A stretch of 64,000 nt of DNA from assembly GCF_003967575.1 (NCBI RefSeq), contig NZ_BIFT01000001.1:1364001-1428000 (forward strand), read 5' to 3'. Source of the stretch: Dictyobacter alpinus. GTDB taxonomy: Bacteria; Chloroflexota; Ktedonobacteria; Ktedonobacterales; Ktedonobacteraceae. Shown here piece by piece: positions 15,772 to 24,979 of the stretch (positions are counted from its first letter, which is position 1; the number at the start of each line of letters is the position of its first letter). A program made the position numbers and the translations under genes. The notes beneath the pieces are model-generated. The model was not told the DNA's origin. It made no database searches and saw nothing but the letters and a program-made list of their open reading frames with translations.

Positions 15772-17268
15772 TTAGCGACCAATCAGTGAGGCAAACAGGT
15801 TGAAGGCGGCCGGGTTGGCTGCGTTCAATACGAGTTGGACAATGACGGTCAGGACCAGCAGGGCGGCCGAGGCCAGAGTGATTGAGGTTGCCAGGCCCAT
15901 CGAAGTAACCAGGCGACCTTCTCTCTGTGGCTCATCAAAGAACATGACTTTAATGATACGACCATAGTAGACAACGGAAACAATGCTGTTCAACAAAGCT
16001 ACGATTACCAACCATTGCTGGCCAAGCTGCCAGGCTGCTGAGAAGATAAAGACTTTGCTGAAGAAGCCTGCAACTGGAGGAATACCTGCCAGTGAGAGCA
16101 GACAGAGCGCGGTACCCACACTCAACAATGGGGCACGTCTCCACAGGCCACGGAAATCGTCGATCTTCTCGCCACCGGTCATGTTTGCCAGCGCAATAAT
16201 GCCAGAGAAGGCACCCAGGTTGGTAACCACATAGACCAGGATGAAGAAAAGTACCGCCGCAGTACCGGTGGCGGCCGCAGCGCGATTCGTTGGCGCCATG
16301 CTCAGCGTTCCCACCACACCAACCAGGATATAGCCGGCCTGCGCGATACTGGAATAGGCCATCATACGTTTGATGTTGGTCTGGACCGCAGCGACAAAGT
16401 TACCAAGCGTCATGGTCAGCGCAGCGACAATCGACACGACGATAACCAGTGGTACCAGGTCAACCTGCCAGAGTCCTCCATAGATCAGAATACGGATCAA
16501 AGCAGCAAAACCAGCGGCTTTTGAACCAACTGAGAAGAAGGCAGTAGCCGGTGTCGGAGCACCTTCGTAGATGTCAGGAGCCCACATATGGAACGGAACC
16601 GCAGAGATCTTGAAGCCGAAGCCCGCAATCACCAGCACGTCCGCCACAATTACCATCAGGTTCCCATTTGAAAAGCTTTTAAAGGTCTGCGCCAGACCCT
16701 GCAGATCGGTTGTACCGGTCAAGCCATACAGCAAAGCAAAACCGTAAAGCAGGATCGCCGACGACATCGCGCCCAGCAAGACATACTTCACAGCCGCCTC
16801 AGACGACTTGGTATCCGACCGAATCAGGCCCGCCATCACATACAGTGGGAAGCTGGTCAATTCCAGAGCGATGTAGATCGTAATCAACTCGCCAGTACTG
16901 GCCATCAACATCATACCCACTACCGAGAACAGCAGGAGCGCGTAGAACTCGCCGTCCGCCTTCACATATTTCCCAATATAGTCATAGGAAACCAGAACGA
17001 TCACGGCGGCAATAATCAAAAAGATAACCTGGAAAAAGAGCGCATATTGATCCAACACCAGCATACCGGAGAATGCGGTTTTGGTACCACTAAATGTAAC
17101 GGCCTGCACGATTGTAAAGACCGCAGGCACGATCAAACCTACCAGCGCGATAGCAGCGATGACAATCCGTTTTTTTGTGAAAAGATCAACGGCCATCACT
17201 ACTAACCCTAACAGCATCACACTGATTTCCGGTGCTAGCAGGTAGAGATCCTCAGGCTTAAAAGACAT
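15772..17268 (-). CDS. nuoN: NADH-quinone oxidoreductase subunit N
   Basis: This 498-residue protein is a multi-helix antiporter-like subunit of complex I. The conserved proton-channel region FKISAVPFHMWAPDIYEGAPTP (about residues 222-243) and the TGELITIYIALELTSFPLYVM segment with the key glutamate are present. NuoN sits in the membrane arm and helps couple electron transfer from NADH to quinone with proton pumping. It is the last gene of nuoJKLMN, separated from nuoM by 66 bases that hold a hairpin. Length matches the family. Confidence 0.96.
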   Translation of the reverse strand: MSFKPEDLYLLAPEISVMLLGLVVMAVDLFTKKRIVIAAIALVGLIVPAVFTIVQAVTFSGTKTAFSGMLVLDQYALFFQVIFLIIAAVIVLVSYDYIGKYVKADGEFYALLLFSVVGMMLMASTGELITIYIALELTSFPLYVMAGLIRSDTKSSEAAVKYVLLGAMSSAILLYGFALLYGLTGTTDLQGLAQTFKSFSNGNLMVIVADVLVIAGFGFKISAVPFHMWAPDIYEGAPTPATAFFSVGSKAAGFAALIRILIYGGLWQVDLVPLVIVVSIVAALTMTLGNFVAAVQTNIKRMMAYSSIAQAGYILVGVVGTLSMAPTNRAAAATGTAAVLFFILVYVVTNLGAFSGIIALANMTGGEKIDDFRGLWRRAPLLSVGTALCLLSLAGIPPVAGFFSKVFIFSAAWQLGQQWLVIVALLNSIVSVVYYGRIIKVMFFDEPQREGRLVTSMGLATSITLASAALLVLTVIVQLVLNAANPAAFNLFASLIGR

Positions 17269-17288
17269 AATTACTCCTTACCCCTCGA

Positions 17289-17315
17289 CAGGGCAATCAC
17301 CGTGTGATTGCCCTG
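17289..17315 (-). promoter_or_regulatory. Intercistronic hairpin between nuoM and nuoN
   Basis: CAGGGCAATCAC (17289-17300) and GTGATTGCCCTG (17304-17315) form a perfect 12-bp stem with a 3-base loop in the only sizeable gap of the operon. It may stabilise the upstream message or reduce nuoN expression. Confidence 0.6.
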
Positions 17316-17334
17316 CCTGATCAGGGGGTCCCCC

Positions 17335-18915
17335 CTACTTTATCATGGTCACAGCCGTATGGATAATCGGCGTGATGCTACTCGAAATCATATCAAGCAG
17401 AGGTGCGGGATACACACCAACAAACACAATCAAGCCCCCCAGGGCAAACAACGGCACGAGTTCACGTGCTGAAGCATCCGGCAGCCAGTTCCACTTCTGG
17501 TTGAAAGGTCCAAAGAAGACGCGCTTAATCATCCACAGGAGATACGCAGCCGTCAGGATCATGGTAAAGACCGCCAGAGTGGTCGGCACAGACCAGACGC
17601 GGAAGCTACTGGTGAAGACCATATACTCAGCCACGAAACCGGCCAGACCGGGAAGTCCTAATGAAGCCATGGCCGCGAAGGTGAAGAGCGTACCCAGCAT
17701 TGGCATGCGCTTGGCAATACCACCAAAGACCGCGATTTCACGGGTATGGGCCAGGTCATAGACAACACCAACACAGAAGAAGAGCATACCGGTAATAATA
17801 CCATGGCTAAACATCTGCAGGGTGGCACCAGTCAAAGCAACCTGACGGAAGGCCACATCACCACCAACACCACCAGCGGCAGCAGCGACACCCAACAAGA
17901 TAATTCCCATGTGGCTGACACTCGAGTAAGCAATCAGCTTCTTCATATCCTTCTGTACAAGACAGATGGCCGCGCCATAAAGGATATTGATGACCGCAAT
18001 CACCGCCAGCCAACCCGCGAAATCACCCAGACCTCCGGGGAAGAGGGTAAAGCAGAAGCGGATCAGCCCATAGGCACCCATCTTCAGCAAGACACCAGCC
18101 AGCAGAACGCTAACCTCGGTTGGTGCATCGGTGTGCGCATCCGGCAGCCAGGTATGGAATGGGAACATCGGGATCTTCACCGCGAAGGCCATAAAGACCA
18201 GCAGGAAGGTCAACAACTGCAAGCTAACGCTGATACCCAGGATGGTTGTCGTGCCACCAATCAAGTGACTGGACAGGAACTGCATATCCGAGCTACCAAC
18301 GGTGAAGGCCAGCAGAATAAAGCCAGCCAGCATAAACACACTACCAAAGAATGTGTAGAGCAAGAATTTCCAGGCCGAATAGATACGTCCAGGCACACCA
18401 TGCTTGATCGTATCACTACCCCAGACGCCGATCAGGATAAACATTGGAGCCAGTTCAACCTCCCACATCAGGAAGAAGAAGAAGATATCCAACGCCATAA
18501 AGACACCCATCACGCCTGCTTCCAGCAGCAAGATCAGGGCCAGATAATCCTTCACACGCTTCTTGGTCCAGCCACCTATGACGGCCAGCATACTCAGCAA
18601 CGCATTCAGAATAACCATTGGCAGGCTCAAGCCATCCACACCCAGGAAATACTGGACCTTAAAGTGGACCGTGCCAGCATTCAAGTCAATCCAGGGAAGT
18701 TTTACCTGTTCCGCCAGATGATTCAAGTCGCCAAATCCGTTGATCCCGCTCTTATTCAGGATGTTGAAGAAAATGTATAGCGAAAGTACAAAGGTCGCCG
18801 CAGAGAAAGCCAGAGCCGCCCAGCGAGACCATTTGGTTGGAACGACATAGATTGCCAGTGCACCAATAACGGGCAGCAGGAGAATCCATGTGAGATGACT
18901 TGCGAAAATCGACAT
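17335..18915 (-). CDS. nuoM: NADH-quinone oxidoreductase subunit M
   Basis: This 526-residue protein is the NuoM antiporter-like subunit. The key glutamate lies in FFLMWEVELAPMFILIGVWG, and the channel motif is KIPMFPFHTWLPDAHTDAPTE, with the lysine of LLKMGAYGLIRF following. About 14 membrane helices are apparent. It forms one of the proton channels of the complex I membrane arm. It lies 13 bases after nuoL. A long antisense frame across it (17746-18780) is a shadow caused by biased codon use. Confidence 0.97.
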   Translation of the reverse strand: MSIFASHLTWILLLPVIGALAIYVVPTKWSRWAALAFSAATFVLSLYIFFNILNKSGINGFGDLNHLAEQVKLPWIDLNAGTVHFKVQYFLGVDGLSLPMVILNALLSMLAVIGGWTKKRVKDYLALILLLEAGVMGVFMALDIFFFFLMWEVELAPMFILIGVWGSDTIKHGVPGRIYSAWKFLLYTFFGSVFMLAGFILLAFTVGSSDMQFLSSHLIGGTTTILGISVSLQLLTFLLVFMAFAVKIPMFPFHTWLPDAHTDAPTEVSVLLAGVLLKMGAYGLIRFCFTLFPGGLGDFAGWLAVIAVINILYGAAICLVQKDMKKLIAYSSVSHMGIILLGVAAAAGGVGGDVAFRQVALTGATLQMFSHGIITGMLFFCVGVVYDLAHTREIAVFGGIAKRMPMLGTLFTFAAMASLGLPGLAGFVAEYMVFTSSFRVWSVPTTLAVFTMILTAAYLLWMIKRVFFGPFNQKWNWLPDASARELVPLFALGGLIVFVGVYPAPLLDMISSSITPIIHTAVTMIK

Positions 18916-18928
18916 GTTTTCTTATCCT

Positions 18929-21064
18929 TTACTTTACGCCCGTTGTGATCAGGACAACTACGACAATTGCTAATACAGCCACACCACCAAAGAAACCAAG
19001 CATGTAGGTCTGTACACGGCCAGTCTCGAGACGGCGGGTACCCTGGCCCAGGCCAGTCACGCCACGTGCCACACCATTGACGATACCGTCGACGACATAT
19101 GTATCGAACAACTGCGACAGCTTGGAAACGCCACCCAGGATCACATAGTTGGTGATCAAGTTGTACAGGTCATCGATGTAGTAGCGATTAAACAGCACGC
19201 GGTGGACCGCACGCAACACAGGCCTGGACTCCACAAATTGACTGATCTTGACCAGCTCAAAGCGACCATAAATCGCCCAGGCAATCGCCAGACCAGCCAG
19301 CGACACAATCACACCAAACCAGGTATCAAGTGTTGCCACGAGGGTTGGAATGCTCAGGTTATGCACAGCCTCTTCGGTCACATTCACATACTGATAGAAA
19401 CCAGTCCAGTAACCAGCAATCACAGACGGGATAGCCAGCAGGATCAACGGAATGGTCATGGTCAAAGGCGACTCATGCACCTCTCCGGTACCGCGATAAG
19501 GACCACCCCACAGGCCCATGAATTTGCCACCCTTACCACCGAAGGCCAGGATAAAGGCACGCAGCATATAGAACGCGGTCAGGCCAGCTGTGATCAAGGT
19601 CAAGATGTAAATGATGATATGACCATGCTCCAGTGACAGACCAATGATCTCTTCTTTACTAAAGAAACCAGACATGAATGGGAAACCGGAGATAGCCAGG
19701 ACAGCTATCAACCAGGTAGCCGCAGTGATTGGCATCTTCGTGGCCAGACCACCCATCAGGCGTACGTCCTGAACTTCTTTGTGCATGGCGTGGTGCAGAC
19801 CGTGCAGCACACTACCAGCGCCCAGGAAGAGCAACGCTTTAAAGAAAGCATGGGTGAAGAGATGGAACATACCAGGACCGGCACCGAACTCAGGACCAGC
19901 CACACCCAGACCCACAAACATATAGCCCAGCTGACTGATGGTTGAGAAGGCCAGCACACGCTTGAAGTCCGACTGTACCAATGCGATTGTCGCGGCAAAG
20001 AAAGCGGTAAAAGCGCCGATCGAAGCCACAACAGTAAACGCAAAGGCAGGAGCTTCAACAAAGAGTGGGAAAGTACGGGCAATCATGTAAACACCCGCGG
20101 CAACCATGGTTGCGGCATGGATCAAGGCGCTCACCGGCGTAGGACCTTCCATGGCGGAAGGCAACCAGGTATGCAGAGGAAACTGAGCCGACTTACCAAT
20201 GGCACCACAGAAAATCAGCAGCATCGCGATGCCTAGCAGCGTGGAATGATTTCCCAGGGCGCTACCAGGAATGCGTGCCTGAATCTGTGCGAAATCGAAG
20301 GATCCTGTGTTGACAAAAAGGATCATGATACCGAGGATGAAGCCGACGTCACCGATACGGTTCATTACAAAGGATTGTACGTTCGCACTGGCAGGAGCGG
20401 GACGCTGTTCCGCAGGTTTGGCACGCTTATTGATCCAGAAACCGATCAGCAAGTAAGAACTCAAACCCACCAGTTCCCAGCCGCAGAAGATAACCAGGAA
20501 GTTCTGTGCAAAGATAATCAGCAGCATCGAGAAGGCGAACAACGACAGGTAAGCATAAAAACGCGCATAGCCCGCCGAGTTTTCCATATAGCCTTGAGAA
20601 TAAAAATTCACCAGCAAAGCAATGGTTGTTACCACCACCAGCATAGCAATTCCCAGGCGATCCAGATGGAAGGCAATATCATAATGCAGATTGCCAACGG
20701 TCAGCCAGTTATAGGAAAACACCTGAATACCAGACTTCGCCAGTTCAGTAGAAGTCGCTGAACTGAAGAGCAGCACCCAGGAATAGATACAAGCGATTGC
20801 CATAATCAGCAATCCAACATAAGCGCTCGCTTTTGCACCGGCTGAAAGACTAGGAACCTTAGGATCTTCGTCGTCATCTTCGCCATGCCCAGCATGCTCA
20901 TCTCCATGAGTCCCCTGCTCTTCAAGAGCATGGTGGTCATCATGGGTCGCATGGGTCTCAACCTTTGGACGGCTCAGCATATCCCATACACGTGTACCAA
21001 AGATGATTACAGCGAAAGAGAGGAGCGGTGCGAACAAAATTGTCCAGGATAATTGATACAACAT
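18929..21064 (-). CDS. nuoL: NADH-quinone oxidoreductase subunit L
   Basis: This 711-residue protein is the distal antiporter-like subunit of complex I, with the long C-terminal lateral helix and anchor typical of NuoL. The key motifs are FCGWELVGLSSYLLIGFW and AIGKSAQFPLHTWLPSAMEGPTPVSALIHAATMV. After the first membrane helix there is an unusual loop at about residues 36-68 with seven histidines (ETHATHDDHHALEEQGTHGD and following) and an acidic run. The loop is not part of the usual NuoL core. The start lies 4 bases after the nuoK stop. Confidence 0.97.
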   Translation of the reverse strand: MLYQLSWTILFAPLLSFAVIIFGTRVWDMLSRPKVETHATHDDHHALEEQGTHGDEHAGHGEDDDEDPKVPSLSAGAKASAYVGLLIMAIACIYSWVLLFSSATSTELAKSGIQVFSYNWLTVGNLHYDIAFHLDRLGIAMLVVVTTIALLVNFYSQGYMENSAGYARFYAYLSLFAFSMLLIIFAQNFLVIFCGWELVGLSSYLLIGFWINKRAKPAEQRPAPASANVQSFVMNRIGDVGFILGIMILFVNTGSFDFAQIQARIPGSALGNHSTLLGIAMLLIFCGAIGKSAQFPLHTWLPSAMEGPTPVSALIHAATMVAAGVYMIARTFPLFVEAPAFAFTVVASIGAFTAFFAATIALVQSDFKRVLAFSTISQLGYMFVGLGVAGPEFGAGPGMFHLFTHAFFKALLFLGAGSVLHGLHHAMHKEVQDVRLMGGLATKMPITAATWLIAVLAISGFPFMSGFFSKEEIIGLSLEHGHIIIYILTLITAGLTAFYMLRAFILAFGGKGGKFMGLWGGPYRGTGEVHESPLTMTIPLILLAIPSVIAGYWTGFYQYVNVTEEAVHNLSIPTLVATLDTWFGVIVSLAGLAIAWAIYGRFELVKISQFVESRPVLRAVHRVLFNRYYIDDLYNLITNYVILGGVSKLSQLFDTYVVDGIVNGVARGVTGLGQGTRRLETGRVQTYMLGFFGGVAVLAIVVVVLITTGVK

Positions 21065-21068
21065 CTAA

Positions 21069-21392
21069 TCACCACTTCATCATATCGATCTCGCCAACAT
21101 CTACCGTAGCACGTTTGCGATAGATGGCAATAATCATCGCCAGGGCTACCGCAGCCTCAGCCGCTGCAACAGTGATAATGAAAATAGCGAAGATCTGTCC
21201 AGTCAAGAGTTCTGAGAATTTCTTGACGGTATTAAAGTACGAAAAACCCACCATCGTAATGTTGACGGCGTTCAGCATAATCTCAATGCCCATCAATACG
21301 GCAATAGCATTGCGTTTGACGATAGCACCATATAGGCCAATACAAAAAAGTACGGCCCCTAAAACAAGAAAATGATTGAGTGTGAGTTGCAT
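21069..21392 (-). CDS. nuoK: NADH-quinone oxidoreductase subunit K
   Basis: This 107-residue protein has three membrane helices and normal NuoK length. The two membrane glutamates of the family are visible: one in VLMGIEIMLNAVN (helix 2) and one in VAAAEAAVALAMI (helix 3). NuoK contributes to the central proton path of complex I. It begins 6 bases after the nuoJ stop, and nuoL follows after 4 bases. Confidence 0.96.
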   Translation of the reverse strand: MQLTLNHFLVLGAVLFCIGLYGAIVKRNAIAVLMGIEIMLNAVNITMVGFSYFNTVKKFSELLTGQIFAIFIITVAAAEAAVALAMIIAIYRKRATVDVGEIDMMKW

Positions 21393-21398
21393 CCCTTA

Positions 21399-21923
21399 CT
21401 AATCCTCTCTGCCGATAACAATTGCGCCAACAATTGCAACCAACAATACCAGTGATGCAATTTCAAAGGGGAGCACATAACTGTAACCTGCGGGGCTGTA
21501 CAGCAATTGGCCGATGCGCACCACGTTATCAGGTAACTGTTTAGCTACCTCAGACGTATTGACGACATTTTTGACGGCCATCTGGCTCGTTGAAACAGCG
21601 TAGACGATCGCTGCACCAACAACGACACAGATAAACGCAGCCACAGGCCATAATTTGTTGGATGGATTGGTCTGCGTCTGGCCGGTGATGCGCGTCAACA
21701 TCAGCGCAAACAAAATCAAAATCGTTACCGCACCTACATAGATGAGGATTTGTACAATCGCGATAAATGATGCACTGAGCAAAACATAAATACCGGCCGC
21801 CATGGCAAAAACCATAACGAGAGCCAGAGCGCTATGCACAATATTGCGAAGCCCCACCACCAATAATGCGGCACCCACCAGGATCACAGCAAAGATCCAG
21901 AATAAGAGGGCGGCTAAATCCAT
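21399..21923 (-). CDS. nuoJ: NADH-quinone oxidoreductase subunit J
   Basis: This 174-residue protein has five membrane helices and the conserved IVQILIYVGAVTILILFALML segment of NuoJ, whose helix 3 takes part in complex I coupling. The frame is open to 22004, but GGAGG stands 9 bases before the ATG at 21923 and the extra N-terminal residues are not NuoJ-like. It is the first gene of nuoJKLMN. Upstream lies a divergent intergenic region, so the nuoA-I genes must be elsewhere. Confidence 0.94.
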   Translation of the reverse strand: MDLAALLFWIFAVILVGAALLVVGLRNIVHSALALVMVFAMAAGIYVLLSASFIAIVQILIYVGAVTILILFALMLTRITGQTQTNPSNKLWPVAAFICVVVGAAIVYAVSTSQMAVKNVVNTSEVAKQLPDNVVRIGQLLYSPAGYSYVLPFEIASLVLLVAIVGAIVIGRED

Positions 21924-22465
21924 AAAAAAACATACCTCCGGATTATATCGGATATTAGTGGATCGTAATTTCAGACTCAAAGCCAGAGGGAGAAGATTAC
22001 ACATCCTTACATTGGTTTATTTCTGTTAAATGTATTGTATCTCATTCTATGACGCCTGGACATGACAAGCTAAGCCTGCTTACTTCCATGGGGGGATAGA
22101 ATGCGTGCATAGTCCCATTGGGATTCTAACAAAACATAGGTCAGGTGACAAGGGGAAAAAAGTTCCATTGATCCACCTATTAGTTGCAGATCAGCCTCAT
22201 CCTAAAAAACCCGTTTCTTGCGCTATTCTGGCCTTTCGTAAAAAGAATAGAGATACAATCAAGTTCAAGTTTTCCAACCTTCTGCTTATCACACCAGGAC
22301 CTATGGCATACCGTTTATACTTATAGGTACAGTTGTCTAGCAGGTTGCAACGTTTGCGCATAATTGAGCTGATCAATTAACAGTTGCTGAGCTATAACGA
22401 CTGCACAAGCCGCGAGTATGCGGTGTCCACGATCGCATTTCGATGGCACGTGAACACATCGGGTG
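21924..22465. other. Divergent intergenic region, no gene seen
   Basis: This stretch separates nuoJ from the divergent pseudokinase gene. A short plus-strand frame at 22105-22326 has no ribosome-binding site of note and no recognisable motif. TATAAT just before the nuoJ ribosome-binding site is too close to the start codon to be convincing. Confidence 0.5.
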
Positions 22466-22474
22466 TGCTATAAT
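22466..22474 (+). promoter_or_regulatory. Extended -10 promoter of the pseudokinase gene
   Basis: TGCTATAAT is a perfect -10 box with a TG extension, 47 bases before the start codon of the next gene. Confidence 0.6.
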
Positions 22475-22520
22475 TTGTGTTAAGCATAGATAGTTTCATG
22501 AAAAAGGGCGTAATTGTGGC

Positions 22521-24764
22521 ATGAGCTTAACACATACATCTCTCGATCAAACTCAACCTGAAATAGTACGATGCACTCGTTGCAACACAGAGCTGCCTCC
22601 CTCGGCTACCTTCTGTGGACAATGTGGTGAGCGGGTCGAGAAACATAGCGGTGATAAATCTTCCCCAAAAAACGTTGATATCTCTGACCGTTATCGTATC
22701 ACTTCATTGCTACGGCGACAACCGCCGACACAGGTACTGCTGGCCCTTGATACCCAACAACAACGCCCGGTGGTTATTCATGATATAGATATTACTACGT
22801 TAGATGAAGAGAACCGGGCTCAAGCTATTGCGGCCGTACAAGCAGAATACGATCTTCTACGCCGGCAACGGATCCCAGGGATTATGCCACTGGTCGATCT
22901 ACGCTACTACAATGGCCATTTGTATGTGATCGCTGGCTGGCCATTTGCCCTGGCGAAAGAAGAGCATAGCGGTCGCCCTAATCACCATATCTCAACCTTG
23001 CAAGATATCCTCCAGAGTGGCCTGGGGCTACCTGAAGAACAGGTCGCCATTAACTGGATCTATCGTCTGAGCCGCGCCCTGGAACAGATACACCACCTGG
23101 AAATTCTACTGGGCCAGATTGATCCAGCTACGATACTGCTGAGTCAGCATAATTATAGTGGTGAGCCACTCCTGATTGTGTCATGGTTACCGGATCTACT
23201 GCGAGAACTGGTACCGCAGCCATTGAACCATGCCAATGCGTCACCATTTTCCGCACCAGAGGTATTACGCGGCGATATAGAGCCCCGCTCAGATGTCTAT
23301 AGTCTGGGCGCGATCCTTTATCTGCTCCTGGTAGGAGTCACTCCCGATGACGCCAACAAACGACTCCAGCAGCCACTACCTTCTCTACGTGACCGCAATC
23401 CACATATCGATAGTACTTTAGATATGGTGGTAATGCAGGCGTTATCCCTTCAAAGAGAATTGCGTTATCAGAGTGCCAGTGAGTTCTCAGAAGCGCTACA
23501 GCAATTTTTGCCGCAAACCCATGACGGTTACCGTACAGCGCCAATCGAAACCTCAGCGATCAAAGACAAAAATGCCATACCTGGATCTTCAAATCTGGTC
23601 GATAAGAACAATAATAGAGATAATGAAGATGATGAAGCCACTGATTCTGAAGATATGACCATTTCCATTGTCCCACTTCAGGCCCGGATGGCTCGACGTT
23701 ATCTATCAAGGATTAAAACCAGCAAATTAGGGTTGCCAGCACAACTAAGCGGGGAGGCAATAGTGGAAAAAGGGTCGGCATATCAGAAACAGAACGATGC
23801 AGAGATGGTGGAAAAGCAAGTCCAGGAGGATCTCAGCAATCCATATCCTCACTCAAATCAAGATCGGGCGCTGACTCAGACTCCTATTGAAACAGATACA
23901 GTCAGTCAGTCAAACACAGAGGCACCTGAACTGGCTCACAGTGAAAAACCAACCCCTCTTGCAGCGCCGATGGAAAAGCAGCCAGAACAAGCAAATGTGG
24001 CTCCACAGCAGGATATAGCCCAACTGGCAACCGTCCTGATTAAAAGCGACTCGTTTGAAGCCGCCCTGGCGGCCCGTGCCGCTCAATCCGAGACCTCCCT
24101 TGCGGGTCCACCTGTAACCGAAGCGGAAAAAAATAGCGCTATACATGATAAGCCAGAAACGCCCTCGGGCTCAAGAGATTTATCGCTTGATCACCTTAAA
24201 AATGTCATCAGTGGCTCCCTGCCAGGCTTAGCCAAACTACGTCATCCTAAAGACACCACAGCTGGATTAAATGGCGCCGGCAAAGATAACTCACTGCTCC
24301 AACGTATGCAGCGCTTCATCCTTGGAGAGCCACAACATAACACATCGGCCGCAGCATTGATTGAGACACCTATGCGCATCCAGCCCAATCAAAGCTACTC
24401 AATCCGCGTCAACATTATGGGACGAACCAAAACCAACATCAATCCCGAGACCGGAGGCTTAAGTGCGCTGGGCGAAGAAGAAACGGTGCATATTGAAGTG
24501 CGCTCCGCTCTGTATCAAAATTACGCCTACATCGTGCAGCAGGCTGATGTCAACATTCCAGCCGCAGGCTACGTTGCTGAGATCACTATGCCCATGCAAC
24601 CATTGAGCAGCGGCCCCAGCGGTCGCCGTGAACGTCTGCACATCTTCTTTATGGATAGTAATCGCAATCCACTGTATGAAAAGCCCTTTGTAATCGAGCT
24701 CTTCATCTCCCACCTCGTCCAGAGCGGACGCGAAGGCCACAACGTCCTTTCCATTCCCTTATAG
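22521..24764 (+). CDS. Zinc-ribbon pseudokinase-like protein
   Basis: This 747-residue protein starts with a zinc ribbon (Cys 18, 21, 32 and 35), then a domain (about 55-335) with the order of a Ser/Thr protein kinase. The late kinase pattern SAPEVLRGDIEPRSDVYSLG and the following helices are clear. The catalytic motifs are lost: the lysine strand reads VVIHDI, the HRD loop reads GQIDPATILL, and DFG is replaced near VSWLPD. It should therefore not phosphorylate proteins in the normal way. A disordered linker rich in Glu, Gln and Pro (about 340-610) leads to a C-terminal beta-rich domain (about 615-747) that I do not recognise. No membrane helix is seen. The function is unknown. Confidence 0.8.
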   Translation: MSLTHTSLDQTQPEIVRCTRCNTELPPSATFCGQCGERVEKHSGDKSSPKNVDISDRYRITSLLRRQPPTQVLLALDTQQQRPVVIHDIDITTLDEENRAQAIAAVQAEYDLLRRQRIPGIMPLVDLRYYNGHLYVIAGWPFALAKEEHSGRPNHHISTLQDILQSGLGLPEEQVAINWIYRLSRALEQIHHLEILLGQIDPATILLSQHNYSGEPLLIVSWLPDLLRELVPQPLNHANASPFSAPEVLRGDIEPRSDVYSLGAILYLLLVGVTPDDANKRLQQPLPSLRDRNPHIDSTLDMVVMQALSLQRELRYQSASEFSEALQQFLPQTHDGYRTAPIETSAIKDKNAIPGSSNLVDKNNNRDNEDDEATDSEDMTISIVPLQARMARRYLSRIKTSKLGLPAQLSGEAIVEKGSAYQKQNDAEMVEKQVQEDLSNPYPHSNQDRALTQTPIETDTVSQSNTEAPELAHSEKPTPLAAPMEKQPEQANVAPQQDIAQLATVLIKSDSFEAALAARAAQSETSLAGPPVTEAEKNSAIHDKPETPSGSRDLSLDHLKNVISGSLPGLAKLRHPKDTTAGLNGAGKDNSLLQRMQRFILGEPQHNTSAAALIETPMRIQPNQSYSIRVNIMGRTKTNINPETGGLSALGEEETVHIEVRSALYQNYAYIVQQADVNIPAAGYVAEITMPMQPLSSGPSGRRERLHIFFMDSNRNPLYEKPFVIELFISHLVQSGREGHNVLSIPL

Positions 24765-24821
24765 CACACTAATAAAAGGAGCAGGCGATCTCGGTTGCCT
24801 GCTCCTTTTATTAGTGTGCTA
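24762..24821. terminator. 25-bp hairpin overlapping the stop codon
   Basis: Arms 24762-24786 and 24797-24821 are perfectly complementary with a 10-base loop. The TAG stop of the pseudokinase gene is the first three bases of the stem. An internal TTTTATT tract gives terminator character on either strand. Confidence 0.8.
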
Positions 24822-24870
24822 CTGTCTTTATTTATTTAACGTCATGTGCAAATTTTCCACATACCCACTC

Positions 24871-24928
24871 TTTTGAGGAGGAACATGGCGAGGCGGTCGC
24901 GACCGCCTCGCCATGTTCCTCCTCAAAA
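24871..24928. repeat. 58-bp perfect palindrome without spacer
   Basis: Bases 24871-24899 and 24900-24928 are exact reverse complements, centred on the GGTCGCGACC core. Shorter arms (ACGTCATGTGCAA near 24839 and TTGCACATGGCGT near 24967) are inverted around it with one mismatch. It lies between convergent genes, next to another strong hairpin, and may be a second terminator (for the antiporter gene) or a small palindromic element. Confidence 0.75.
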
Positions 24929-24979
24929 CAAGCGAGCGCCGTAGGCGCGAGGTGTGAGGGATACAACTTGCACATGGCG

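Noticed and set aside
17746..18780. 344-residue plus-strand frame rich in Gln, His and Thr
   Set aside because: It is fully antisense to nuoM, which is certain. The composition is that of a shadow frame and no motif is present.
20246..20761. 171-residue plus-strand frame
   Set aside because: It is antisense to nuoL with no known motif or start signal.
22105..22326. 73-residue plus-strand frame in the nuoJ/pseudokinase gap
   Set aside because: No ribosome-binding site, no motif, and the region is AT-rich non-coding in character.
24871..24928. Replication origin or phage attachment site
   Set aside because: No dnaA, DnaA boxes, integrase or tRNA gene is present nearby; position between convergent genes fits a terminator or small repeat better.
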